A stretch of 56,404 bases of DNA, from contig NZ_QNRC01000027.1 in assembly GCF_003709565.1 (NCBI RefSeq), positions 1 through 56,404 on the forward strand, in the 5' to 3' direction. Numbering within the stretch: position 1 is the first letter of the stretch; each line of letters starts with the position of its first letter. Both the position numbers and the translations under genes were made by a program. Under the pieces are notes generated by a model that saw only the letters and a program-made list of their open reading frames with translations, ran no database searches and was not told where the DNA came from. The stretch comes from Paracoccus sigandri (GTDB lineage Bacteria > Pseudomonadota > Alphaproteobacteria > Rhodobacterales > Rhodobacteraceae). Positions 25,906 through 34,240 of the stretch are shown here, in pieces.

Positions 25906-26694
25906 ATGCCAGGCAGCGTGACGGGCGAGGGGGCCTTGCTGGGGCCGAAGGTCACGGGCTTCACCATCCCGCCCGCGCCGGGACTGCCGCTGATCGAGGC
26001 GCCCTGGGCGCGGCTGGAGCGGCTGGACCCCGCGCGCCACGGCGCGGCGCTGCATGATGCGGTCGCGGGCCATGACCAGCTGTGGGACTATATGGGCCAG
26101 GGTCCCTTCGCGGATGCGGCGGAGTTCGGGCACTGGCTGGAAGATGCCGCGGCCGGCGCGGATCCCTGCTTCTATGCGATCGTCCCGGCAGACGGGCTGG
26201 GCGGGGCGCTTGGCCATGCCGCCTTCATGCGCATCGATCGGCCGATGGGGGTGATCGAGATCGGGAACATCCTGCTCAGCCCGGCCCTGCAGCGCAGCCG
26301 CACGGCCAGCGCCGCCCTGATGGCGATGATCGGCTGGGCCTTCGGGGCGGGCTATCGCCGCGTGGAATGGAAATGCAACGCCCTGAACCTGGCCTCGCGC
26401 CGCGCCGCCATGCGGCTGGGTTTCGGCTTCGAGGGGGTGTTCCGCCAGCACATGATCGTGAAGGGCCGCAACCGCGACACGGCCTGGTTCGCGATCACCG
26501 ATGCCGACTGGCCGGCGCTGAGCCGCGCCTGGGCGGCCTGGCTGGATGCGGCGAATTTCGACGCCTCGGGCCGGCAGCGGCAAAGCCTGTCGGCGCTGAC
26601 GGCGGCTGCCCTGCCGGATCGGATCGCCGATCCGCTGCCCGCGATCCCTACATCTCGGCCACCGAGGCCAGGCGGTCCTGGACCAGCCCGCTGA
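25906..26694 (+). CDS. GNAT family N-acetyltransferase (RimJ/RimL type)
   Basis: The 262-residue protein has a GNAT domain of the RimJ/RimL group: PWARLERLDPARHGAAL, GVIEIGNILLSPALQRSRTA (the acetyl-CoA binding strand) and VEWKCNALNLASRRAAMRLGF plus EGVFRQHMIVKGRNRDT. It likely acetylates a protein N-terminus, an amino group of a metabolite or an antibiotic; no substrate can be assigned. GGAGG precedes the ATG. Its last 47 bases overlap the convergent response regulator gene, so the Pro/Arg-rich C-terminal tail is encoded opposite that gene's end. Confidence 0.87.
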   Translation: MPGSVTGEGALLGPKVTGFTIPPAPGLPLIEAPWARLERLDPARHGAALHDAVAGHDQLWDYMGQGPFADAAEFGHWLEDAAAGADPCFYAIVPADGLGGALGHAAFMRIDRPMGVIEIGNILLSPALQRSRTASAALMAMIGWAFGAGYRRVEWKCNALNLASRRAAMRLGFGFEGVFRQHMIVKGRNRDTAWFAITDADWPALSRAWAAWLDAANFDASGRQRQSLSALTAAALPDRIADPLPAIPTSRPPRPGGPGPAR

Positions 26695-27382
26695 TCCGGG
26701 CCAGGTCGGCGGCCAGCGCGCGCCCGGCCTCGTGGTCGCGGGCCAGCGCCGTCGCGGCGGATTCCAGCGGCGCGTCATGGGCGGAACGCGCCACCCCGGC
26801 CAGGAAGCGGGCGATATATTCGATCGCCGCCGTGTCCTGCGAATTGGCCAGGATCTCGGCGACATGGGCGAGGTCGTCGCGCAGGCCCGACGGGTCGGGC
26901 TGGATCACGTCGTCGGGCAGCGCCCGCAGCCCGAGACCCCGCGCGCCATCGGGCAGCGCCGACAGGATCGTCTGCTGGAACAGCGCCAGGCTCTCGACCG
27001 GCTTGGCCAGGAAGCCGTCCGCCCCCGCCGCCATGGCCGCGGCCTGCGCATCCGGATCGCCCGACATGCCCAGGACGACCGGCACCCGCGGCTCGGCCCG
27101 GGCGATCTGGCGGATCAGCCCGGCGCCGTCGCCGTCGGGCAGGCCCAGGTCGACGATCACCACCGCCGGGCGATAGGTCTGCAGATGGCGCGCGGCCGAA
27201 CGCAGGCAGTCCGCCCGCCGGATCCGCGCGCCCGAGCGCAGGCAGAGCAGCCGCACCGCCTCGCTGGCGAAACGCGAATCCTCGACCACCAGCAGGGTCA
27301 GCCCGGTCAGCGGACGGCCCGGCAGCGACATCCGCCACAGCGGCAGGGCCTCTTGCGGCTTGGTTCCGACTTCTGTCAGCAT
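26648..27382 (-). CDS. Response regulator receiver protein, orphan
   Basis: The 244-residue protein has a receiver domain at about residues 28-150: the acidic pair ED at 34-35 (LLVVEDSRF), the phospho-acceptor Asp78 in VIVDLGLPDGDG, and the conserved Lys127 in GFLAKPVES. The remaining 90 residues are helical with no recognisable DNA-binding or enzymatic output domain; an Hpt-like four-helix role is possible but no phospho-histidine motif is evident. GAGGGA precedes the ATG. No histidine kinase is adjacent. It overlaps the GNAT gene tail to tail. Confidence 0.85.
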   Translation of the reverse strand: MLTEVGTKPQEALPLWRMSLPGRPLTGLTLLVVEDSRFASEAVRLLCLRSGARIRRADCLRSAARHLQTYRPAVVIVDLGLPDGDGAGLIRQIARAEPRVPVVLGMSGDPDAQAAAMAAGADGFLAKPVESLALFQQTILSALPDGARGLGLRALPDDVIQPDPSGLRDDLAHVAEILANSQDTAAIEYIARFLAGVARSAHDAPLESAATALARDHEAGRALAADLARISGLVQDRLASVAEM

Positions 27383-27514
27383 CTGTCATCCCTCATCGAA
27401 TCGATTGCTTCGGCCAGTAAAGCGGGCTTTCCCTAAGAAGCGGTTAATCCGGTCCCGCTTTCGCTTTCCCTTTCGGCCGGCAGGGCCTAAAACGCCGGGC
27501 AAACGGAGGATGAC

Positions 27515-27919
27515 ATGATCGGACGTCTGAACCATGTGGCCATCGCGGTGCCGGACCTGAAGGCAGCCGCCGCGCAATATGAAAACACCCTGGGCGCGAA
27601 GGTCGGTGCCCCCCAGGACGAGCCCGACCATGGCGTCACCGTCGTCTTCATCGAATTGCCGAACACCAAGATCGAGCTGCTGTTCCCGCTTGGCGAGGAC
27701 AGCCCGATCAAGGGGTTCCTGGACAAGAACCCCTCGGGCGGCATCCATCACATGTGTTTCGAGGTCGAGGACATCATCGCCGCCCGCGACCGCCTGAAAT
27801 CCGAGGGCGCGCGCGTGCTGGGCAGCGGAGAGCCGAAGATCGGCGCCCATGGCAAGCCGGTGCTGTTCCTGCATCCCAAGGATTTCAACGGCTGCCTGAT
27901 CGAACTGGAGCAAGTCTGA
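27515..27919 (+). CDS. mce: Methylmalonyl-CoA epimerase
   Basis: The 134-residue vicinal-oxygen-chelate protein begins MIGRLNHVAIAVPDL with metal ligand His7, continues with NTKIELLFPLG, SGGIHHMCFEVEDI and ends KDFNGCLIELEQV with the last glutamate ligand. These match methylmalonyl-CoA epimerase, which interconverts the R and S forms in propionyl-CoA assimilation (ethylmalonyl-CoA pathway and propionate use). A GGAGG site precedes it. Its TGA overlaps the next ATG by one base. Confidence 0.95.
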   Translation: MIGRLNHVAIAVPDLKAAAAQYENTLGAKVGAPQDEPDHGVTVVFIELPNTKIELLFPLGEDSPIKGFLDKNPSGGIHHMCFEVEDIIAARDRLKSEGARVLGSGEPKIGAHGKPVLFLHPKDFNGCLIELEQV

Positions 27920-28188
27920 TGAACCTGACCGGCGCCGTCGTCCTCTATGCCTCGATCTGGTTCCTGGCGCTTTTCGTGGTCATGCCGATCGGCCAGCGCA
28001 GCCAGGCCGACCTGGGCGAGGTCGTGCCCGGAACGCCGCCCGGCGCGCCGGGCAGGCTGGCATGGAGGCGCAAGCTGCTGCTGACCACGGGGATCACGAC
28101 GGTGCTGTGGGGGATCATCGCCTGGCTGATCCTTGGCGGGATCGTCACCCGCGCGCATATCGAGAATCTGGACCATCTGATCCGCTGA
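27919..28188 (+). CDS. DUF1467 family membrane protein
   Basis: The 89-residue protein has two transmembrane segments (GAVVLYASIWFLALFVVMPI and TGITTVLWGIIAWLILGGIV) joined by a short loop with the family phrase PIGQRSQADLGEVVPGTPPGAP. DUF1467 genes are typically found directly after mce in alphaproteobacteria, as here with a TGATG overlap. The function is unknown. Its 3' end overlaps the convergent EI24-like gene by 44 bases. Confidence 0.85.
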   Translation: MNLTGAVVLYASIWFLALFVVMPIGQRSQADLGEVVPGTPPGAPGRLAWRRKLLLTTGITTVLWGIIAWLILGGIVTRAHIENLDHLIR

Positions 28189-28861
28189 TCAGGTGGAACA
28201 GATGGGTGAAGGCCGCCGCCGCCAGCAAAGGCACGGCGATGTTCACCAGCGGGATCGACAGCGCCACCGCGACCAGCGCGCCGGCCAGCGTCACCTGCCC
28301 GGCATTGGCCTGGCGCAGCGCCGTGGCGGCGGCGCCGTCCATGTGCCGCCGCGCCGCCATCTGGAAGAATTCGCGCCCCAGAAGCCAGCCATTCGCGCCG
28401 AAGAACAGGATCGGCGTCAGCGGCCCGGCGAAGGGTGTCAGGATCAGCGACACCACCGTCACCAGCAGCACCGCCGCGACCACGGCCAGCGATTCCAGCA
28501 CCCCGTCCAGGAAATCCGGCGCCCGGCCCCGGCGGGCGGGATAGTGGATGTCCTCGACCCGGTCGGCGACCTGATCGGTGAAAAGCCCGGCGAAACCCGC
28601 CGCGACCGGCGCCATCAGGAAGATGCCCAACAGCGGGAACAGCGCCAGCGCCCCCCAGGACAGCGTGTCGCCCAGGTCGATCCTGCCGATCCAGGGCAGC
28701 GTCGCCTCGCCCGGCACGAAATGCCGGATCAGCCAGAAGATCAGCGCCTGCAGCGCCAGGAACAGCAGCAGCGTCAGCCCCAGCCCGGCCAGCACCAGCG
28801 ACAGGATGCGCGGGCGCAAGAGGTCGGCCCAGCCAAGCGCGAGGGCGCGCAGGACGGTCAT
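28145..28861 (-). CDS. EI24 (CysZ-like) domain membrane protein
   Basis: The 238-residue polytopic protein (about four to five hydrophobic segments) resembles the EI24/CysZ family: WADLLRPRILSLVLAGLG, a middle MAPVAAGFAGLFTDQVADRV, and NGWLLGREFFQMAARRH. CysZ proteins are sulfate transporters, but alphaproteobacterial EI24 members are mostly uncharacterised, so transport is only inferred. Its ATG overlaps the stop of the nitroreductase gene (ATGA), forming a two-gene operon. Confidence 0.75.
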   Translation of the reverse strand: MTVLRALALGWADLLRPRILSLVLAGLGLTLLLFLALQALIFWLIRHFVPGEATLPWIGRIDLGDTLSWGALALFPLLGIFLMAPVAAGFAGLFTDQVADRVEDIHYPARRGRAPDFLDGVLESLAVVAAVLLVTVVSLILTPFAGPLTPILFFGANGWLLGREFFQMAARRHMDGAAATALRQANAGQVTLAGALVAVALSIPLVNIAVPLLAAAAFTHLFHLISGSDGPDSRYARG

Positions 28862-29430
28862 TCCAGCCAGCTGGTCTTGGCGGCGATGTCGGGGCGGGGA
28901 CGCTCGGGCGGGGTGGCGCCGCGGGTGCCGATATGGACCAGCCCGGCCACGCGCTCGTTCGGCCGCAGGCCCAGATGCGCCTCGGCAAAGCCCCGGTCCA
29001 GCGCCGCGAAGCCCGTCAGCCAGGCCGCCCCCCAGCCCGAGGCCAGCGCCGCATTGACCAGCCCCAGGCAGACCGCGCCGGCCGACAGGACCTGCTCCCA
29101 TTCCGGGACCTTCCCGCTGTCCACCGGCGAGGAGATCACCGCGACGATCAGCGGCGAGGCGAAGGCCGAGGCGGATTTTTCCGCTGCCGCCGCGTCCTGG
29201 CCCGCCGCCAGCACCTCTTGCCGCAGGATCGGTTGCAGCCGGTCCAGCGCCGCGCGCTCCAGCACCAGGAAGCGCCAGGGCTCCAGCTTGCCGTGGTCCG
29301 GCGCGCGGGCGGCCAGGGTCAGCAGCTGGAGAAGCTGGTCGCGATCCGGGGCGGGGCCGGTCAGCAGCTTCGGCGGATGCGACCGGCGCGAGGCCAGGAA
29401 ATCCAGCACGGCGTCATTGCGGTAGTCCAT
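28858..29430 (-). CDS. Nitroreductase family protein (YdjA-like)
   Basis: The 190-residue FMN protein contains FLASRRSHPPKLLTGPAPDR (the FMN-phosphate-binding RRS), LAARAPDHGKLEPWRFLV, and the C-terminal LASGWGAAWLTGF and HIGTRGATPPERPRPD. This fits the short YdjA-type nitroreductases, which reduce nitro groups or quinones with NAD(P)H. AAGGAG six bases upstream supports the ATG at 29430 over a longer start. It is divergent from the DUF167 gene and leads into the EI24-like gene. Confidence 0.88.
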   Translation of the reverse strand: MDYRNDAVLDFLASRRSHPPKLLTGPAPDRDQLLQLLTLAARAPDHGKLEPWRFLVLERAALDRLQPILRQEVLAAGQDAAAAEKSASAFASPLIVAVISSPVDSGKVPEWEQVLSAGAVCLGLVNAALASGWGAAWLTGFAALDRGFAEAHLGLRPNERVAGLVHIGTRGATPPERPRPDIAAKTSWLE

Positions 29431-29534
29431 CGGCGTCTCCTTCGCATCGGGCCCGCATGTTTTCCCAGAGCGCGGGGCGGGGTGCAAGCGGTCAGCCCTT
29501 GCGCCGGGCCGCCCCGCCCGCGATCATCCGCGCC

Positions 29535-29789
29535 ATGAGCGATCCCGACCTGTCCCATCTTGCGCGCGAGGGCGCGCTGATCGCGCTTCGGGTCACGCCC
29601 AGGGCGCGGCGCAACGCGATCACCCTCGAGGGCGAGCTGATCCGCGCCCACGTCACCGCCGCGCCCGAGGACGGCAAGGCCAACCAGGCGGTGATCCGGC
29701 TGCTGGCGAAATCGCTTGGCGTCGCGAAGTCGCGGCTGACGCTGCTGCGCGGCGCGACCTCGCGCGACAAGGTCTTCCGGCTGGACTAG
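29535..29789 (+). CDS. DUF167 (YggU) family protein
   Basis: The 84-residue protein shows the DUF167 pattern: ALIALRVTPRARRNAI, HVTAAPEDGKANQAVIRLLAKSLGV split over the middle, and TLLRGATSRDKVFRL at the end. The family is widespread with solved folds but no agreed function. Its TAG shares bases with the stop of the oppositely oriented gene (CTAG). Confidence 0.9.
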   Translation: MSDPDLSHLAREGALIALRVTPRARRNAITLEGELIRAHVTAAPEDGKANQAVIRLLAKSLGVAKSRLTLLRGATSRDKVFRLD

Positions 29790-30031
29790 CCCTGCTTCTC
29801 GATGCGGTAATTGCCCTCGGGCAGGTTCAGCGCCAGGCGCAGTTCGGCCAGCTGATGCATGGTGAAGGTGACGCGATTGACCTCGTCCCCGTCGGGGCTC
29901 ATCTGCTCGATCACGACGCGGTCGTCGAAGGTCAGGATCACCACATCCTCGTTCAGCGGCCGGCTCTGGGGCTCGGCCTCGTCGATCAGGGTGATGACGG
30001 TGGCGTCGAAATCATGCTCGATTGTGAACAT
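29786..30031 (-). CDS. Small acidic conserved hypothetical protein
   Basis: The 81-residue protein starts MFTIEHDFDATVITLIDE with a clear AAGGAG site upstream and continues LNEDVVILTFDDRVVIEQM and ending in NLPEGNYRIEKQG. I do not recognise a named family. It looks like a soluble all-beta/alpha acidic protein. The long upstream extension of the frame over the M48 gene is a shadow. Confidence 0.7.
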   Translation of the reverse strand: MFTIEHDFDATVITLIDEAEPQSRPLNEDVVILTFDDRVVIEQMSPDGDEVNRVTFTMHQLAELRLALNLPEGNYRIEKQG

Positions 30032-30172
30032 CGGGTTCTCCTTCGCTGATCCCGACAATCGCGTGAATGAGAGGACGGGGCAAGCGCTGGGGGTTTGCGC
30101 CCGCATTTGCGCCGCATTAGAATGGGCCCTGAAAGCGCGGAGCAACCGCGTCCAGGCGATGGGGAACGGGCA

Positions 30173-30940
30173 GTGTCGGGCAGAGCGAATGCGATACGGC
30201 GGATGGGCGGCGTCCTGGCAGGGGCGGGGCTTGCCCTGCTTGCGGCCTGCGCGCCGATGCCGCAGGGGCCCGTGGGCGCGCCGCCGCCGATGCCCGAACC
30301 CGCGCCCGGCTTCACCACCACCAACACGCCCGAGGCCGCGGCCCGCAACTTCATCGGCGTGATGCAGCGGATGGAGCCCGCGGTCGAGCGCGAATGCCTG
30401 CAGCGCCGCACCCAGCCGATCAATTGCGACTTCCAGTTCGTGGTCGACGACCGGCCGGGGCAGGACATCAACGCCTTCCAGACCATCGACAATACCGGCC
30501 GCCCGGTGATCGGCTTCACCCTGCCGCTGATCGCCGCGGCCCGCAATGCCGACGAGATCGCCTTCGTCGTCGGCCACGAGGCCAGCCACCACGTCCTGAA
30601 CCACCTGGAGCGCAAGGCGGGGGCGGCGACGGCGGGGGCGGTGATCCTGGGCAGCATCGCCTCGGTCTATGGCAGCAATTCCTCGGCGGTGGATACCGCG
30701 CGGCGAATCGGCGCCTCGGTCGGGTCGCGCTACTATTCGAAGGACTGGGAGCTTCAGGCCGATTACCTGGGCGCGATCATGACGCTGAACGCGGGCTTCG
30801 ATCCGATCAACGGCGCCCGCTTCTTCGAGCGGATTCCCGATCCGGGCGATCATATCCTGGGCACCCATCCCTCGCGCGCGGCGCGGATCCAGCAGGTCCA
30901 GCGCGCGGTCGCGGACGTGCAGGCGGGACGGGTGCGCTGA
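30173..30940 (+). CDS. M48 family metallopeptidase, lipoprotein
   Basis: From a GTG at 30173 the 255-residue product has a lipoprotein signal peptide (GVLAGAGLALLAAC, Cys26). It is followed by a proline-rich linker and an M48 zinc peptidase domain with VVGHEASHHVLNH (HEASH, residues about 135-139), the third ligand region WELQADYLGAIMTLNAGFDP, and GTHPSRAARIQQV. It is a BepA/LoiP-like outer-membrane quality-control or YcaL-type protease by architecture. An ATG at 30203 would leave a short n-region and is an alternative start. Confidence 0.83.
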   Translation: MSGRANAIRRMGGVLAGAGLALLAACAPMPQGPVGAPPPMPEPAPGFTTTNTPEAAARNFIGVMQRMEPAVERECLQRRTQPINCDFQFVVDDRPGQDINAFQTIDNTGRPVIGFTLPLIAAARNADEIAFVVGHEASHHVLNHLERKAGAATAGAVILGSIASVYGSNSSAVDTARRIGASVGSRYYSKDWELQADYLGAIMTLNAGFDPINGARFFERIPDPGDHILGTHPSRAARIQQVQRAVADVQAGRVR

Positions 30941-31251
30941 GCCGGAACCAGGCCGCGCCGATTCCGCCCCAAGCCACCCGCAGCATCCGGTAAAGGTAAG
31001 GAAATCATCCTCTGGCGAGCCAGGACGAACTGTGGCAATTGTGCAATTCGTCTGGGTATTTTGGCGCGTTTTGGTTGTGTTAACCTGACCATCTCAACTG
31101 CCGGTGCAAAAAATAGCCGATGCCGGGACAAAAAGTACTAGCCTGTCGGCGGTTTTTTGCTTTAGTCAGTTAACAATGCACATAAACAAACTGTTGAGTT
31201 GACAAGTTTCCGGCGAGGTTCCGCGCCATGACGACAAGGAAAGGTTCGCCT
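30941..31251. other. AT-rich intergenic region, no gene seen
   Basis: This 311-bp stretch is visibly lower in GC than its surroundings and has no credible coding frame. It contains TTGACA at 31199-31204 but no matching -10 box before the nearby ATG codons, several A/T runs (GTGCAAAAAATAGCC, CGGTTTTTTGC) and GTTAAC sites. It probably carries the promoter of the downstream 120-aa gene, but no element can be assigned with confidence. Confidence 0.4.
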
Positions 31252-31614
31252 ATGATCGGCGTGATTGTATGGAGCAGCGAAGCCCGCGAAAAAGCCGTGA
31301 TCTGGTGCGAGGACCAGGCCTCGCTGGCCTATCTGCAGGGACGCATCAGCCTGGCCGATCCGATGCGCTGGCCCGAACCGGGCGATCTTGTCGAACTGGA
31401 ATGCGAAACGATCGGCGCGCTGCGCCATGCCCGGCAGGTCGCACTGCTGTCGGAACAAAGCTGCCCGGAACTGCCCCGGCTGCTGGGCCAGCAGGCCGAA
31501 TCGCGCCCCGAAACCCATCTGAAGCTGGTCGTCTCGCGCGATGAGACGGGCGAGGCCGCCGAGTGCGGTCAGCACGCCGTCGCCCGCGCCGCGCGAATCA
31601 GCGCCGCCGGCTGA
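31252..31614 (+). CDS. Conserved hypothetical protein
   Basis: The 120-residue protein starts MIGVIVWSSEAREKAVIWCE and has an even mix of charged and hydrophobic residues with no signal or membrane segment; the middle includes MRWPEPGDLVELECE and the end is Ala/Gly rich. I recall similar short Rhodobacterales proteins but no function. The ATG at 31252 has AAGGAAAGG eight bases upstream; an ATG eight codons earlier (31228) is also open. A strong terminator follows. Confidence 0.7.
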   Translation: MIGVIVWSSEAREKAVIWCEDQASLAYLQGRISLADPMRWPEPGDLVELECETIGALRHARQVALLSEQSCPELPRLLGQQAESRPETHLKLVVSRDETGEAAECGQHAVARAARISAAG

Positions 31615-31642
31615 TCCCGCCCGCCAGACTTGCAGGAAAAAC

Positions 31643-31668
31643 GGCCCGCCGTCTCCTCACGGCGGGCC
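31643..31668. terminator. Bidirectional hairpin between the hypothetical gene and ilvH
   Basis: Ten-bp perfect arms GGCCCGCCGT and ACGGCGGGCC around CTCCTC, flanked by AAAAAC on the left and CTTTCC on the right. It can end transcription from both convergent sides. Confidence 0.75.
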
Positions 31669-31687
31669 CTTTCCGTTTCGCCGGCGC

Positions 31688-32248
31688 TCAGGCGCCCCGC
31701 GACAGGGCCGCCACGCCGGTGCGGGCCAGCTCGCTCAGACCCAGCGGCCGCATCAGCTCGGCGAAGGCATCCAGCTTGCCGGGCGCGCCGACCAGTTCGA
31801 AGATGAAGCTCTCCAGGCTCGAATCGACGACATTGGCGCGGAAGATCTCGGCGATGCGCAGCGCCTCGACGCGCTTGTCGCCCTGTCCGCGCACCTTGAA
31901 CAGCCCCAGCTCGCGCTCGACCGAGGGGCCCTCGACGGTCAGGTCGTGGACGTCATGGACCGGCACGATCCGGCCCAGCTGCGCCTTGATCTGCTCGATC
32001 ACCGCCGGCGTGCCGCGCGTCACCATGGTGATTCGCGAGCGGTGGCCGGTATGGTCCACCTCGGCCACGGTCAGGCTGTCGATATTGTAGCCGCGCCCGG
32101 AAAACAGCCCGATCACCCGCGCCAGCACGCCCGGCTCGTTCTCGACCAGGACCGCCAGCGTGTGGCTTTCCTCAAGCTGCGCATTCGGGTCGCGCAGGTC
32201 ATAGGCCGAATGGCTCGACGCGCCCTTCTGGATGTTCAACGCATTCAT
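31688..32248 (-). CDS. ilvH: Acetolactate synthase small (regulatory) subunit
   Basis: The 186-residue protein has an N-terminal ACT domain (HTLAVLVENEPGVLARVIGL and GLFSGRGYNIDSLTVAEVD) and the IlvH C-terminal domain (GRIVPVHDV and FIFELVGAPGKLDAF). It binds branched-chain amino acids, normally valine, for feedback control of the catalytic subunit. It lies 69 bp downstream of ilvB on the same strand, but a terminator-type repeat sits between them. Confidence 0.95.
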   Translation of the reverse strand: MNALNIQKGASSHSAYDLRDPNAQLEESHTLAVLVENEPGVLARVIGLFSGRGYNIDSLTVAEVDHTGHRSRITMVTRGTPAVIEQIKAQLGRIVPVHDVHDLTVEGPSVERELGLFKVRGQGDKRVEALRIAEIFRANVVDSSLESFIFELVGAPGKLDAFAELMRPLGLSELARTGVAALSRGA

Positions 32249-32270
32249 CGCTCCGCCTCTCTTCTTCGTT

Positions 32271-32310
32271 GCGGAAAATACCCTGGGGGTGCGGGGGCAA
32301 CGCCCCCGCC
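32271..32310 (-). terminator. Repeat-family terminator, copy C (between ilvB and ilvH)
   Basis: On the minus strand GCGGGGGCGTTGCCCCCGC forms a hairpin followed by ACCCCCAGGGTATTTTCC, the same design as copies A, B and D. It lies directly after the ilvB stop and before ilvH, so it may lower expression of the regulatory subunit relative to the catalytic one. Confidence 0.65.
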
Positions 32311-32317
32311 GCCGCGA

Positions 32318-34072
32318 TCAGACCAGCACCGCGCCTTCGGACTGGATCGCGCCCTCGGTCTCGGCCTCGCCAAGCAGCATCTCGTTATGCGGCTTGCCCG
32401 AGGGAATCATCGGGAAGCAGTTCTCGTGCTTCTCGACCAGCACATCCAGGATGAACGGCCCGTCATGGTCCAGCATCGCCTGGATCGCCGCGTCCAGCTC
32501 CTTGGGATCGCGGACCTGCGCACCGCCGCAGCCGAAGGCCTCGGCCAGCTTGACGAAGTCGGGCAGGCTGTCGGACCAGCTCTGGCTATAGCGCTCGCCA
32601 TGCAGCAATTGCTGCCATTGCCGCACCATGCCCAGGCGCTCGTTGTTCAGGATGAACTGCTTGACCGGCAGGCGGAACTGCACCGCGGTGCCCATCTCCT
32701 GCATGTTCATCAGCCAGCTGGCATCGCCCGCGACATTGATGACCAGCGCGTCCGGGTGCGCCATCTGGACGCCGATGCTGGCCGGCAGGCCATAGCCCAT
32801 CGTGCCCAGCCCGCCCGAGGTCATCCAGCGGTTCGGCTGGTCGAAATGCAGGTATTGCGCCGCCCACATCTGGTGCTGGCCGACCTCGGTGGTGACATAG
32901 CGGTCGCGGCCCTTGGTCAGCGCCTCCAGGCGTTGCAGCGCATGCTGCGGCTTGATGATCTGGTCGCTGCCCCGGAAGGCCAGGCAGTTTCTGGTCTTCC
33001 AGCCCTCGATCTGCTCCCACCATCTGCCGAGCGCGTCGCGGTTGACCTTGCGGCCGCGGGATTTCCAGATTTTCAGCATATCCTCCAGCACATGGCCGAC
33101 ATCGCCGACGATGGGGATGTCGACATGGATCACCTTGTTGATGCTGGAAGGGTCGATGTCGATATGCGCCTTGACCGAGCCGGGGCTGAAATCGGCAACC
33201 CGGCCGGTGATGCGGTCGTCGAAGCGGGCGCCGATATTGATCATCAGGTCGCAGCCATGCATCGCCAGGTTCGCCTCGTAGAGGCCGTGCATCCCCAGCA
33301 TCCCGATCCAGTTCCGCCCCGAGGCCGGGTAGGCGCCCAGCCCCATCAGGGTCGAGGTGACCGGAAAGCCCGTCGCATCGGCCAGTTCGCGCAGCAGCTG
33401 GCTGGCGCCGGGGCCGGAATTGATGACCCCGCCGCCGGTATACAGCACCGGACGCTCGGCCCGCTCGATCAGCTCGACCAGCCGGGTGATCGCGGCGATG
33501 TCGCCCTTGCGCGCCGGCTGGTATTGCGCCGGCTCGACCTGTTTCGGCCCGACATATTCGTCGGTGGCGAATTGCACGTCCTTGGGAATGTCGACCAGCA
33601 CCGGACCCGGACGGCCCGAGGTGGCGACATGGAAGGCCTTGTGGATCGTCTCGGCCAGCTTCGCGGTGTCCTTGACCAGCCAGTTGTGCTTGGTGCAGGG
33701 GCGGGTGATGCCGACCGTGTCGGCCTCCTGGAAGCCGTCGGTGCCGATCATGAAGGTCGGGACCTGGCCCGACAGGACGACCAGCGGGATCGAATCCAGC
33801 AGCGCATCGGTCAGCCCGGTGACGGCATTGGTCGCGCCGGGCCCCGAGGTGACCAGGACCACCCCCGGCTTGCCGGTGGAGCGCGCATAACCCTCGGCCA
33901 TGTGGACCGCGCCCTGTTCGTGGCGGACCAGGACATGGGTGATGTCGTTCTGCTGGAAGATCTCGTCATAGATGGGTAGTACCGCCCCGCCCGGATAGCC
34001 GAATACGGTATCGACGCCCTGATCCCTCAGCGCTTCGACCACCATTCTCGCACCCGTCATCGTTCGGGACAT
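32318..34072 (-). CDS. ilvB: Acetolactate synthase large (catalytic) subunit
   Basis: The 584-residue thiamine-diphosphate enzyme has the N-terminal catalytic glutamate region VLVRHEQGAVHMAEGYARST, the central LGAYPASGRNWIGMLGMHG, and the C-terminal ThDP/Mg motif NVAGDASWLMNMQEMGTA (GDxx...N). It condenses two pyruvates, or pyruvate with 2-oxobutyrate, in branched-chain amino acid synthesis. I start at 34072 where GGAG lies eight bases upstream; the open frame continues upstream. No leader peptide rich in Ile/Leu/Val was found before it. Confidence 0.95.
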   Translation of the reverse strand: MSRTMTGARMVVEALRDQGVDTVFGYPGGAVLPIYDEIFQQNDITHVLVRHEQGAVHMAEGYARSTGKPGVVLVTSGPGATNAVTGLTDALLDSIPLVVLSGQVPTFMIGTDGFQEADTVGITRPCTKHNWLVKDTAKLAETIHKAFHVATSGRPGPVLVDIPKDVQFATDEYVGPKQVEPAQYQPARKGDIAAITRLVELIERAERPVLYTGGGVINSGPGASQLLRELADATGFPVTSTLMGLGAYPASGRNWIGMLGMHGLYEANLAMHGCDLMINIGARFDDRITGRVADFSPGSVKAHIDIDPSSINKVIHVDIPIVGDVGHVLEDMLKIWKSRGRKVNRDALGRWWEQIEGWKTRNCLAFRGSDQIIKPQHALQRLEALTKGRDRYVTTEVGQHQMWAAQYLHFDQPNRWMTSGGLGTMGYGLPASIGVQMAHPDALVINVAGDASWLMNMQEMGTAVQFRLPVKQFILNNERLGMVRQWQQLLHGERYSQSWSDSLPDFVKLAEAFGCGGAQVRDPKELDAAIQAMLDHDGPFILDVLVEKHENCFPMIPSGKPHNEMLLGEAETEGAIQSEGAVLV

Positions 34073-34240
34073 GTTCTCTACTCCATCAGGTAAATCCCGC
34101 GCATGACCAACCCGGCCACCGCGTCGGGGCAAACTATGCAGCCGCGTGAATATGGTCAATGGGGGTGCGCGGAGAAAATGACGCCAGGGCGCATGAAATT
34201 GAAATAATCTTTCGCGACTCGGGCTTCCGGGCCGCCCCGG

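Noticed and set aside
31199..31227. TTGACA as a promoter -35 box for the hypothetical gene at 31252
   Set aside because: The -10 position reads CGCGCC and falls at the coding start, so a functional promoter here is unlikely.
34073..34240. Possible attenuator leader peptide before ilvB
   Set aside because: The only short frame there, MRPGVIFSAHPH, has no run of branched-chain codons and no alternative hairpins were seen.
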